Shown here piece after piece: positions 35,075 through 44,099 of a DNA stretch of 64,000 nt. A model generated the notes under the pieces. That model saw nothing but the letters and a program-made list of their open reading frames with translations, searched no databases and was not told the DNA's origin. The translations under genes and the position numbers were made by a program. Positions within the stretch are counted from its first letter, which is position 1. Each line of letters starts with the position of its first letter. Source of the stretch: a bacterium 1xD8-48 (GTDB lineage: Bacteria > Bacillota > Clostridia > Lachnospirales > Lachnospiraceae); the NCBI GenBank assembly GCA_009917455.1, contig QZDS01000002.1, forward strand, positions 248,001 through 312,000, written 5' to 3'.

Positions 35075-36130
35075 ATGCGGAAAGACTGGATAAGAAACAT
35101 GGAAAGTAAGGAAAAAGCAAAGAAGCGGTTTGATTTGTCCAGGCTGCCAAAGCCTGTGGGGATTGGCGTTTTTTATGGAATCTGCCTGATAGTTGCCGTC
35201 ATGGTGCTTGCCCATAATAATCCGCTGGCGCCTGACCAGCACACGGAAAATTTAAAGAAGTGGTGCGCCTGCGCGCTGCTTACTTTGGCATGCATTATTT
35301 TCGGGCTTTATTACGACAGGATGTTTATCATTCCCAGAGAGCTGTTTCAGAGCAGACGGCTCATATGGAAGCTTGCAAAGAATGATTTTAAAAAGCGTTA
35401 TGCAGGCTCCTATCTGGGATTTTTGTGGGCGCTGGTACAGCCGGTTGTGACGGTTCTGATGTACTGGATTGTATTTGACAAGGTGTTTCAGACCAGAGCC
35501 CAGATGGTGGCAAGCGGAGTGGAGGTGCCCTATGTGCTGCACCTGACGGCGGGACTGGTCCCCTGGTTTTATTTTTCGGAGGCCATTACCAACGGCACCA
35601 ACGCGCTTTTGGAATACAGCTATCTTGTAAAAAAAGTGGTTTTCAACATCAGTATCCTTCCGATTATCAAGCTGATTGCAGCCACCTTTATTCATGTGTT
35701 TTTTGTGGCGGTGCTTCTGGTGGTGGCGGCGTTTTATGGTTATTATCCCACGATATATACGCTGCAGGTGATTTATTACAGCTTTTGCCTGTTTATTCTG
35801 GTGCTTGCCATGAGCTATTGCACCTGTGCGGTGGTGGTGTTTTTCAGGGACCTGGCACAGATTATCAATATCGGACTTCAGGTGGGAATGTGGGTAACGC
35901 CGATTTTGTGGAATATTACAATGATAAACGACGATAATGTCATTACACTGTTCAAGCTCAATCCGCTGGTTTATATTGTAAACGGCTACCGGAACGCAAT
36001 TTACGGCGATGAGTGGTTTTTTGAGCATTTTTATTCCTCCACATATTTCTGGATTTTTACGGTGACGCTGTTTTGTGTGGGTTCCCTTATTTTCAAGCGG
36101 CTTAAGGTGCATTTTGCCGATGTTCTATAA
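35075..36130 (+). CDS. Polysaccharide ABC exporter, permease (Wzm/TagG-type)
   Basis: A 351-residue permease of the ABC-2 polysaccharide-export type (Wzm, TagG, RgpC). An N-terminal extension with two membrane segments precedes the core, which has KNDFKKRYAGSYLGFLWALV, and NPLVYIVNGYRNAIYG before the last segments. It pairs with the ATPase 36 bases downstream and would carry lipid-linked polysaccharide across the membrane. ATG 35099 is an alternative start; neither has a strong site. The extra N-terminal segments are longer than in typical Wzm. Confidence 0.85.
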   Translation: MRKDWIRNMESKEKAKKRFDLSRLPKPVGIGVFYGICLIVAVMVLAHNNPLAPDQHTENLKKWCACALLTLACIIFGLYYDRMFIIPRELFQSRRLIWKLAKNDFKKRYAGSYLGFLWALVQPVVTVLMYWIVFDKVFQTRAQMVASGVEVPYVLHLTAGLVPWFYFSEAITNGTNALLEYSYLVKKVVFNISILPIIKLIAATFIHVFFVAVLLVVAAFYGYYPTIYTLQVIYYSFCLFILVLAMSYCTCAVVVFFRDLAQIINIGLQVGMWVTPILWNITMINDDNVITLFKLNPLVYIVNGYRNAIYGDEWFFEHFYSSTYFWIFTVTLFCVGSLIFKRLKVHFADVL

Positions 36131-36165
36131 GAGACGGCACTGTGACGTAACGGGAGTTATTTTAT

Positions 36166-37566
36166 ATGGAAGATAAGAAAATTGCCATAAAGGTGGAGAA
36201 TCTGGAAAAAGCATATAAGCTGTATGACAAGCCCTCGGACAGACTGAAGGAAGCGCTCGGCCTTTCGAGAAGAAAGCGCTACAAGGAGCATTATGCGTTG
36301 AAAGGTGTGGACGCTGTCATTTATCAGGGAGAAACGGTGGGGATTATCGGAACCAACGGTTCAGGAAAATCCACGATTCTCAAGATTATCACCGGCGTGC
36401 TGAACCCTACAAAGGGTAAGGTGACAGTAAACGGGCGGATTTCGGCTCTGCTTGAGCTGGGGGCCGGGTTTAATATGGAGTACAACGGGATTGAAAACGT
36501 TTATTTAAACGGCACCATGATTGGCTTTTCCAAAAAGGAAATTGACGAAAGACTTGACGAAATACTGAATTTTGCGGATATCGGGGATTATGTTTATCAG
36601 CCGGTAAAGACTTATTCCAGCGGCATGTTTGTGCGGCTGGCTTTTGCCGTGGCCATTAACATCGACCCGGAAATATTGATTGTAGACGAGGCTTTGTCTG
36701 TGGGGGATGTTTTTTTTCAGGCAAAATGCTATCACAAATTTGAAGAATTCAAAAAGATGGGAAAAACCATTGTATTTGTAAGCCATGACCTGAGCAGCAT
36801 CAGCAAATACTGCGACAGGGTGATTCTCTTAAATCAGGGAATCAGGCTGGGGGAGGGAAGCCCCCGTGAGATGATTGATGCCTACAAGCAGGTGCTGGTG
36901 GGTCAGTATCCAGCGTCTGATGAAAAGGAAGAAAATCTTTTGGAGGATAAGGACATACAGGCGGCGGCTTCCGGGCAGGGAAGAGCGGGGGAAACAGAGG
37001 CTTCCGGAAACTCGGGGAATGCAGGAGGTTCAAAGCGTTCCGGTAATGGGGAGAAGCCAGGCCGGGGAGAAAGTGTCCTGAAGAATCCTGAGCTCCTGGA
37101 GTATGGAACCAAAGCGGCCGTTATTGAAGAATACTATATCTGTGATGAAAAGGGAAGAAGCAGCAGCGCAGTCATCAAGGGACAGAAATGCAGCATACAT
37201 ATGGTTGTACGTTTCATGGAGGATATCCCGGAGCCGATTTTTGCCTTTACCATCAAAAATATCAAGGGTGTGGAAATTACAGGCACCAATACCATGGTGG
37301 AAAAGGCGTTTCTTTTGCCGGTGCAGGCGGGAAGCGTGAAGCATATCACGTTTACCCAGAGAATAGATTTGCAGGGTGGGGAATATCTGCTTTCCCTGGG
37401 CGTGACAGGGTATGAAAATGAGGATTTCCAAGTGTATCACAGACTGTATGATGTGATGGACCTTACGGTGATTTCAGATAAAAATACGGTAGGGTATTAT
37501 GATACGAATTCGGAAGTTACGGTTAAGGACGAGAAACCGGCGCGTCAGAAGGGGGGCGTTTCATGA
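36166..37566 (+). CDS. Polysaccharide ABC exporter, ATPase with C-terminal carbohydrate-binding-type domain (Wzt-like)
   Basis: A 466-residue ATPase. Walker A is GTNGSGKST at about residue 64, the signature region is YSSGMFVRLAFAVAI and Walker B ILIVDEALSVGD. After the 240-residue ABC domain comes a low-complexity linker (about residues 255-310) and a C-terminal beta-sandwich-like domain of about 140 residues with GVEITGTNTMVEKAFLL and GEYLLSLGVTGYEN. This is the layout of E. coli O9a Wzt, whose C-terminal domain recognises the methyl/phosphate cap added by WbdD. A WbdD-like gene overlaps it by four bases. Confidence 0.9.
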   Translation: MEDKKIAIKVENLEKAYKLYDKPSDRLKEALGLSRRKRYKEHYALKGVDAVIYQGETVGIIGTNGSGKSTILKIITGVLNPTKGKVTVNGRISALLELGAGFNMEYNGIENVYLNGTMIGFSKKEIDERLDEILNFADIGDYVYQPVKTYSSGMFVRLAFAVAINIDPEILIVDEALSVGDVFFQAKCYHKFEEFKKMGKTIVFVSHDLSSISKYCDRVILLNQGIRLGEGSPREMIDAYKQVLVGQYPASDEKEENLLEDKDIQAAASGQGRAGETEASGNSGNAGGSKRSGNGEKPGRGESVLKNPELLEYGTKAAVIEEYYICDEKGRSSSAVIKGQKCSIHMVVRFMEDIPEPIFAFTIKNIKGVEITGTNTMVEKAFLLPVQAGSVKHITFTQRIDLQGGEYLLSLGVTGYENEDFQVYHRLYDVMDLTVISDKNTVGYYDTNSEVTVKDEKPARQKGGVS

Positions 37567-39668
37567 ACAGGGAAGATGTCAGGCCAAAACCCGTCCATCT
37601 GCGGGAAGAAGAATTGATGCGGAGGCTTCCTGAGCAGATAGGCAGGGTAACTCTAAACTATAAGCATTATCCGGGGAAGGATTTATACAGTGACGGTGAA
37701 ATTGAGGACGAAATTTTATCTATTGTAAAAAATGCCTCAAAGGTGGAATATGCGTCCATTATAGAGGAAAGGAAAAGCTGGCCGATTCTGTATCATTTAT
37801 CGCCCCTTCGGGGAAACATCGTTGACTGGCTTCCTATAGGGCCAAATGATAAGGTGCTGGAAATCGGTTCGGGATGCGGGGTAATTACGGATAAGCTTTC
37901 GCAGAAGGCAGGAAAAGTCACCTGCGTAGACCTGTCCGCTAAGAGGAGCCATATTAACGCTTACAGGAATCAGGACAGGGATAACATTGAAATTCACGTG
38001 GGGAATTTTAACGATATTGAGCCGGAGCTTCCCACAGATTATGATTTTGCCTGCATGATAGGCGTGTTTGAATACGGCCGGTCTTATATCCAGACGAAAA
38101 CGCCTTATGAGGATTTCCTCAAAATTATGTTAAGACATGTCAAGGATAACGGGCGTGTTGTAATTGCCATTGAAAATAAATTCGGACTAAAGTACTGGGC
38201 GGGATGTAAAGAGGATCATGACGGCACCTGGTTTGGGGGTCTGGAAGGCTACCCCGAAGGGGGAAGCGCGCGCACCTTTACCCGAACCGGTCTGGAAAAG
38301 ATTCTGAAGGCCTGTGATGTAAAGAATTATTCTTTTTATTATCCCTATCCCGATTACAAATTTCCCACTGTGATTTATTCTGACCGGCGGCTTCCGGGTA
38401 TGGGGGAGCTGACGGATAATCTGCGGAATTTTGACCGCGACAGAATGCTTCTTTTTAATGAAAAGTATGTATTTGACAGTGTTTTGCAGGATAAACTTTT
38501 TGATGTGTTTTCCAATTCCTATCTCGTGGTGATTGGAAAGGAGCCGGAAACCTGTTATGTGAAGTACTCCAATGACCGCGCGCCGGAGTTTTCCATGCGG
38601 ACGGATATTGTGGAGACGGAAAACGGCAGGGTAGTGCGCAAGATTCCCTGTGACGAGGCGGCGAGAGGGCATATCCGGGGAATGAAACGTTCCTGTGAGC
38701 TTTTAAAGGAGCGGTATGAGGGGAGCGGTTTGTTCATCAATCCGTGTTCCCTGCCTGAGGGAGAGGATTATGCGGAATTTCCCTATGAGGAGGGAATTTT
38801 ACTGGAGGAACTGCTTGACGGTTGTCTGGCGAGGGACGATATGGAGGGTTTTCACCGCCTGTTTGACAAGTACTATGAACTGATTTCCTATGGGGAAGAT
38901 AAACCTGTGGCGGATTATGACCTGGTTTTCGAAAATATCCTGGTGGACGGAGATAAGTGGAAGGTAATCGATTATGAGTGGACCATGGGGAAACGCATTG
39001 CCCCGGAGGAAATTGCTTTCAGAGCGGTATATTGTTATGTTCTGGAGGAAGAAAAACGTAATAAATTAAATCTGGATTTTATATTAAATAGATTAAATAC
39101 TACTGAAAGGAAAGCGGAGGAATACAGGGCAAGGGAAAGCCGCTTTCAGAAGCTGGTGACAGGAAAGAGGAAGTCCATGGGAGAAATCAGAGCTTCCCTG
39201 GGAACCTACAGCGTGGACGCAAAGCTTTTGATGGAGCGTCATCTGAAAAAAATACTGGATGAGAGAATACAGGTTTACTTTGACTATGGAAAAGGCTTCC
39301 GGGAGGACGCGTCTTTCTATATGCCAGACGTCTATGTGGAGGAGGGCAAGATTTTTGCGGAAATACCGGTGGACGGGAATGTGACCGCAATCAGGGTAGA
39401 TCCCGCCGACCGTCCCTGCATGGTGCGAATCACGGAGCTTTCCCTGAATCAGATACCTGTTTCCCTCCATAAAAAGCAGGTGGAGACCAACGGGAAAACT
39501 ATAAAAAGCGAGTGTTATGTTTTTGATACCCCCGACCCCAATATTCACATTAAGCTGGACGGACTTTCCCGGACGGGAGAGGATATGCTCACTGTCGGCA
39601 TGGAGATTTCACCCGTAAGCGTCCAGATGGCGCAGATCATGATGGGAGCGGTTAAGAAGTTGTTCTAA
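37563..39668 (+). CDS. Methyltransferase plus kinase-like protein, WbdD-type chain terminator candidate
   Basis: A 701-residue protein. Residues about 90-250 are a SAM methyltransferase (DKVLEIGSGCGVITDKL at 96-112 and CVDLS, then DYDFACMIGVFEY). Residues about 355-480 form a degenerate kinase-like fold: VVRKIP with a possible ATP-binding Lys, a hinge at FPYEEGILLEELL, D451-x-D453 with N458, and D470 in VIDYEW, replacing the HxD...N and DFG patterns. A charged helical stretch and a C-terminal beta domain follow. WbdD of E. coli O9a has methyltransferase, kinase and coiled coil and caps polymer for length control and Wzt recognition. The Wzt-like gene overlaps it. Activity is inferred. Confidence 0.75.
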   Translation: MNREDVRPKPVHLREEELMRRLPEQIGRVTLNYKHYPGKDLYSDGEIEDEILSIVKNASKVEYASIIEERKSWPILYHLSPLRGNIVDWLPIGPNDKVLEIGSGCGVITDKLSQKAGKVTCVDLSAKRSHINAYRNQDRDNIEIHVGNFNDIEPELPTDYDFACMIGVFEYGRSYIQTKTPYEDFLKIMLRHVKDNGRVVIAIENKFGLKYWAGCKEDHDGTWFGGLEGYPEGGSARTFTRTGLEKILKACDVKNYSFYYPYPDYKFPTVIYSDRRLPGMGELTDNLRNFDRDRMLLFNEKYVFDSVLQDKLFDVFSNSYLVVIGKEPETCYVKYSNDRAPEFSMRTDIVETENGRVVRKIPCDEAARGHIRGMKRSCELLKERYEGSGLFINPCSLPEGEDYAEFPYEEGILLEELLDGCLARDDMEGFHRLFDKYYELISYGEDKPVADYDLVFENILVDGDKWKVIDYEWTMGKRIAPEEIAFRAVYCYVLEEEKRNKLNLDFILNRLNTTERKAEEYRARESRFQKLVTGKRKSMGEIRASLGTYSVDAKLLMERHLKKILDERIQVYFDYGKGFREDASFYMPDVYVEEGKIFAEIPVDGNVTAIRVDPADRPCMVRITELSLNQIPVSLHKKQVETNGKTIKSECYVFDTPDPNIHIKLDGLSRTGEDMLTVGMEISPVSVQMAQIMMGAVKKLF

Positions 39669-39689
39669 ACAGTGTGGAGATGAGAAAAT

Positions 39690-42068
39690 ATGGCTTCTTT
39701 GAAACAGGAATTAAAGCAAATACTGGTCCGCAGGCAGCACAGAATATATGAAAGGGAACTTGCGGCCAAAAATCTGACTTATGACGAGTGGATAAGACAG
39801 CAGGAAGAAAAAGTAAATATTTCGACTATTAAGATTATAAGAGAGAAAAGACTGACAAATGATTCGGAAAAACTGAGAAATGAAAGCGCTGGAAATGAAA
39901 ATGAATTGGAAATTTCAAAAAAAGAGGAATTTCCCCAGCTTTTTGAAATTTTAGACGAGAGCAGTCAATTTTTCCGGGGGACAATGACGCTGCTGTATTG
40001 CACGGTTTTTGACTTTGTGAAAGATATGGGAAGGCTTTTGGAAAAGGAGCGCCCGGACACAGTCGTTCTATCCGTTTATCCTGGGCGGATGAGCAGGCTT
40101 GCCATTCCTCTTATTTGTCAGACGTTTGGAAATAGCGGGAATACGCTGGTAGTTTACGGAGATGAGGATACCGTAAGAGATACCGCGGCAGGGGCGGCAG
40201 GCAGTGCCGTAGAAGAAAACCGGGAAGAAGCCGGAGGGGAAATGGACGACAGGCGGGAAGCCGGGGTAAGGGAAAACCCGTGGTTTAAGCCCGGCTGGTC
40301 CCCCGACAGATTTCTATCCTCCTTTTATTTTGGCGGTCTGGTGGCAATAAGAGGGACGGCATTGTGCGGCGCCTTGCAGGAGCCGGTGAGGGCAGAGGCG
40401 CGGAGCTGGCTGTATTCCCTTTTGTTTGAGATTTTGAAAGATACGAATGCCTTTGAAAAAGGGCATGATGACGGGGCACTTCCGGTCTCCCATATCAGAC
40501 AGGTTTTGTTCCACAACAAAGAGGACGGGTATAAACAGATAGAGCGTTTACAGCTTCCTGAAAATAAGGTGAAGGAATATTTCCAGAGGAAAATGTGCCG
40601 GCCGGAGCGGATGGATATAGGAGAGCGCCCATTACTATCTATTATTATTCCTTCCAGGGATAATGTGGAGGCGCTTTTTGAGTGCCTTGATTCCCTGACG
40701 GAAAGAACCCAGGCCTCTTACCCTCTTGAGGTTATTCTTGTGGATAACGGAAGCCGTGAAAAAAACAGGGAGAAAATTCTGCGGAAGGTGCGGGAGCTGA
40801 ACGGACAGGGCGGCAGCCCCAAAGGAAAGAAAACAAGTACGGAGAAAGGCAATTTATCCATAAAGGAGTGCAGCTATCTGTACCAGCCAATGCCTTTCAA
40901 TTTTTCGAAAATGTGTAATATCGGCGCGGAAAATGCCAAAGGAGAACTTCTTTTATTTTTGAACGACGACATGGAGATAATGCAGCCGGACTGGCTGGAT
41001 AAAATGGCGGAAAAGGCGCTGCTTTCCTATGCGGGAGCCGTGGGGACAAAGCTTCTGTATCCTGATTCAGATATCATTCAGCATGCCGGTATTACCAATC
41101 TGCGGGTGGGACCGGCTCACAAGCTGCAGTTTTTGAGCGACGGGGAGGTTCATTATTTTGGAATGAACAGGGGCGTTCACAATATGCTGGCGGCTACAGG
41201 CGCGTGCCTTATGATGAGAAGGGATGTGTTTTTTGAGGCAGGCGGTTTCTGCGAGGAGCTGGCGGTTGCTTTCAATGATGTGGATTTATGCTATACCATT
41301 TTTGAGAACGGGTATTATAATATAGTAAGAAACGATGTGATGCTTTACCACCATGAATCCTTAAGCAGAGGCAACGACGGGGATTCCCCGGAAAAGCAGC
41401 TCCGGCTTCTTGGGGAGAAGGACAGGCTCTATGAAAGGCATCAGCCGCTTTACGGGTGCGACCCTTTTTACCATCCGTATCTTACCACAGATATGCTGGA
41501 GCAGGCGTATTCCCCGTCTTACCGCTACCAGGTGACCCTTGATATGCCCTGGTCGCAGGCGGAGAAGGACAGGGGGGAAGCCGGAAAAGCAAGAGAAGAC
41601 AAGTGCCTTGTGGTGGGAATGGAGTGCGCCATGGATATTTTCAAGTGGAAATACGGAGTGTCCGCGGAATACGCCTTGCGCAAGGGGAAGGAAAGCAGCG
41701 GAGAAGTTTGGGCGGACGAGACCGGCAGCCGGTCCCCGGACAGCGGCTATTATTTTCAGGGCTATTCTTTTATAATCGGAGCGGATAACGCGTGTTATAA
41801 AAAGAAACTTCTTTTACGGAGCACGGAAAATGGCGGGGTCTGGCAGGTTTCTTTGGACAGCAGATACCGTCCGGATATCAAAAATAATCTGCGGGATCAG
41901 ACAAATGTGGATTTGACCGGTTTCGCGGCAAAGCTGAAAAAAGACGCGGTTCCGGCAGGCGTCTATCAGTTCGGGATGCTGGCGGAGGATAAGTGTTCCA
42001 GACAAAAGCTGGTAAACTGGAGCAACTGGGTACTGGAGGTAGGGGCGGATGGAAAATCCCATGGATGA
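39690..42068 (+). CDS. Large glycosyltransferase with GT2 domain
   Basis: A 792-residue protein. The N-terminal 300 residues are not recognised (a charged helix, then alpha/beta with RPDTVVLSVYPGRMS). Residues about 310-600 are a GT2 domain with LSIIIPSRDNVEALFECLDS, the metal-site segment LLFLNDDMEIM and NDVDLCYTIFENGYYN. The C-terminal 170 residues look like a beta sandwich ending in QKLVNWSNWVLEV. It presumably extends the exported polysaccharide. The next gene overlaps by 20 bases. Confidence 0.82.
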   Translation: MASLKQELKQILVRRQHRIYERELAAKNLTYDEWIRQQEEKVNISTIKIIREKRLTNDSEKLRNESAGNENELEISKKEEFPQLFEILDESSQFFRGTMTLLYCTVFDFVKDMGRLLEKERPDTVVLSVYPGRMSRLAIPLICQTFGNSGNTLVVYGDEDTVRDTAAGAAGSAVEENREEAGGEMDDRREAGVRENPWFKPGWSPDRFLSSFYFGGLVAIRGTALCGALQEPVRAEARSWLYSLLFEILKDTNAFEKGHDDGALPVSHIRQVLFHNKEDGYKQIERLQLPENKVKEYFQRKMCRPERMDIGERPLLSIIIPSRDNVEALFECLDSLTERTQASYPLEVILVDNGSREKNREKILRKVRELNGQGGSPKGKKTSTEKGNLSIKECSYLYQPMPFNFSKMCNIGAENAKGELLLFLNDDMEIMQPDWLDKMAEKALLSYAGAVGTKLLYPDSDIIQHAGITNLRVGPAHKLQFLSDGEVHYFGMNRGVHNMLAATGACLMMRRDVFFEAGGFCEELAVAFNDVDLCYTIFENGYYNIVRNDVMLYHHESLSRGNDGDSPEKQLRLLGEKDRLYERHQPLYGCDPFYHPYLTTDMLEQAYSPSYRYQVTLDMPWSQAEKDRGEAGKAREDKCLVVGMECAMDIFKWKYGVSAEYALRKGKESSGEVWADETGSRSPDSGYYFQGYSFIIGADNACYKKKLLLRSTENGGVWQVSLDSRYRPDIKNNLRDQTNVDLTGFAAKLKKDAVPAGVYQFGMLAEDKCSRQKLVNWSNWVLEVGADGKSHG

Positions 42069-44025
42069 AAAGGAAATCAACTATCAGGAGGCTTACGAGA
42101 AGGAGCACCTTCGGAACGCGGATTTGGCGGGAAGGGTTGCGGATTTGGAGGCGAAGTGCGACGAACTTGATTATAAACTGAACAGAATCAAAAATAATCC
42201 TCTGTGGAAAATGTCGGCGCCTCTTCGGAGGTGGATGCATTTTATAATCCGTCAGAAGAACAGGCTGAAAAACTGCGGGAACCTGAGGGGGGTTATCCAT
42301 AAGCTGCAATATAAAAAAATCGAGCGCGCGGCCATGGCGGGATTCGGGACAAAGAGTTTCCCCACCCCTGAGCAGGCGGCGCAGGAGAGGGAAAAAAAAT
42401 TCCCGCGCATGGTAAAATTCAGTATTTTGACGCCTCTCTACAATACACCGGAGGATTTTTTGCGGGAAATGCTGGATTCCGTTATGAATCAGACCTATGA
42501 AAACTGGGAGCTGTGTCTGGCGGACGGCTCGGATAATGCCCACGGCTATGTGGAGGGGATTGTCAGGGAATACCAAAAGAAATCGGAAAAAATCCGGTAT
42601 CAGAAGCTGGAAAAGAACGAAGGGATTTCAGGCAATACCAATCACTGCCTGAAAATGGCAACCGGAGATTATATCGGTTTGCTTGACAATGACGACATTC
42701 TTCATCCCAGTACGTTATATGAGTATGTGAGGGCTGTCAATGAGAAGGGGGCGGATTACATATATTGTGACGAAACCACCTATAAAAGCGGCGATATCAA
42801 TAAAATGCTGACCATGCATTTTAAGCCGGATTATGCCGTTGACAATCTCCGCGCCAACAATTATATCTGCCATTTCAGCGTGTTTGCAAAGGGGCTGCTT
42901 GACGGAATGGAGCTGTTCCGCTCCCGGTTCGACGGCAGCCAGGACCATGACATGATACTCCGCCTCACGGACCGGGCGGAAAAGGTGGTTCATATTCCAA
43001 GGATTCTCTACTACTGGAGAAGCCATCCCGGAAGCGTGGCTTCGGATATAACGGCAAAGCCCTACGCCATAGAGGCGGCGAAGGGGGCTGTGGCCGACCA
43101 CCTTAAGCGGCATGGATTTGAGCATTTTCAGATTACCTCCACCAGAGCCTTTGAGACCATTTTTAAAATCAGGTATCAGATTATCGGAAGCCCGCTGATT
43201 TCCATTATCATAGCGAACAAGGATCATGTGTCGGACTTAAAGCCCTGTATTGACTCTATTCTGGAAAAGTCCACCTATGAAAATTTTGAGATTATCGTGG
43301 TGGAAAACAACAGCACACAGAAGGCGACATTTGACTACTATGACGAACTGAAGGAGAGCGAAAAGGTCAGGGTAGTGAAGTTTGAGGGAGAATTTAACTA
43401 TTCGGCGATAAACAATCTGGGCGCTTTGAGCGCAAAGGGCGATTATCTTTTGCTGCTCAATAACGATACCAGAGTGATTACGGTGAACTGGATGGAGGAG
43501 CTTTTGATGTACGCCCAGCGAAAGGACGTGGGGGTGGTGGGCGGTAAGCTCTATTATGCCGACAAGACCATCCAGCATGCAGGCGTGGTGCTGGGACTTG
43601 GCGCCCACAGGACGGCGGGGCACAGCCATTACGGCCAGCACAGGGACAACCTGGGCTATATGGGAAGGCTCTGCTATGCCCAGAATGTCTCCGCGGTAAC
43701 CGGCGCCTGTCTTTTAGTTAAGAAGGCTTTGTTCGAGGAAGCGGGAGGACTGGACGAGACTTTTGCCGTTTCCTTAAACGATGTGGATTTCTGCTTAAAG
43801 CTCCGGGAAAAGGGTTATCTGAACGTGTTTACGCCTTTTGCCGAGCTCTATCATCTGGAATCGGCGTCCAGAGGACTGGACGATAACGGGGAAAAGGCGC
43901 TGAGGTACAACCGGGAATCCGAAAGATTCAGGGAAAAGTGGAAGGAAGCGCTGGAAGCGGGCGACCCGTACTACAATGTGAATTTTTCTCTTGACAGAAG
44001 CGACTTTGCTTTGAAAATACAGTAA
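42049..44025 (+). CDS. Tandem GT2 glycosyltransferase
   Basis: A 658-residue protein with two GT2 domains: the first (about residues 120-330) has KFSILTPLYNTPEDFLREML and LLDNDDILHPST, the second (about 385-640) ISIIIANKDHVSDLKPCIDS, LLLLNNDTRVI and LNDVDFCLKLREKGYLNVF. Bifunctional GT2 proteins of this sort build repeating units with two linkages in rhamnan-type wall polymers and O-antigens. A coiled N-terminal stretch precedes the domains. It overlaps the preceding gene by 20 bases; ATG 42061 is another possible start. Confidence 0.87.
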   Translation: MENPMDEKEINYQEAYEKEHLRNADLAGRVADLEAKCDELDYKLNRIKNNPLWKMSAPLRRWMHFIIRQKNRLKNCGNLRGVIHKLQYKKIERAAMAGFGTKSFPTPEQAAQEREKKFPRMVKFSILTPLYNTPEDFLREMLDSVMNQTYENWELCLADGSDNAHGYVEGIVREYQKKSEKIRYQKLEKNEGISGNTNHCLKMATGDYIGLLDNDDILHPSTLYEYVRAVNEKGADYIYCDETTYKSGDINKMLTMHFKPDYAVDNLRANNYICHFSVFAKGLLDGMELFRSRFDGSQDHDMILRLTDRAEKVVHIPRILYYWRSHPGSVASDITAKPYAIEAAKGAVADHLKRHGFEHFQITSTRAFETIFKIRYQIIGSPLISIIIANKDHVSDLKPCIDSILEKSTYENFEIIVVENNSTQKATFDYYDELKESEKVRVVKFEGEFNYSAINNLGALSAKGDYLLLLNNDTRVITVNWMEELLMYAQRKDVGVVGGKLYYADKTIQHAGVVLGLGAHRTAGHSHYGQHRDNLGYMGRLCYAQNVSAVTGACLLVKKALFEEAGGLDETFAVSLNDVDFCLKLREKGYLNVFTPFAELYHLESASRGLDDNGEKALRYNRESERFREKWKEALEAGDPYYNVNFSLDRSDFALKIQ

Positions 44026-44099
44026 GATTATGGTAAAATAGAAAAATAGTATGTGCTGACAAGTATAGCAGCGAAATAATCAGAGCAGGAGGGTTAAAA

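Noticed and set aside
35252..36112. Minus-strand open frame of 286 residues
   Set aside because: Antisense to the polysaccharide permease; Cys/His/Gln-rich reading without a start site.
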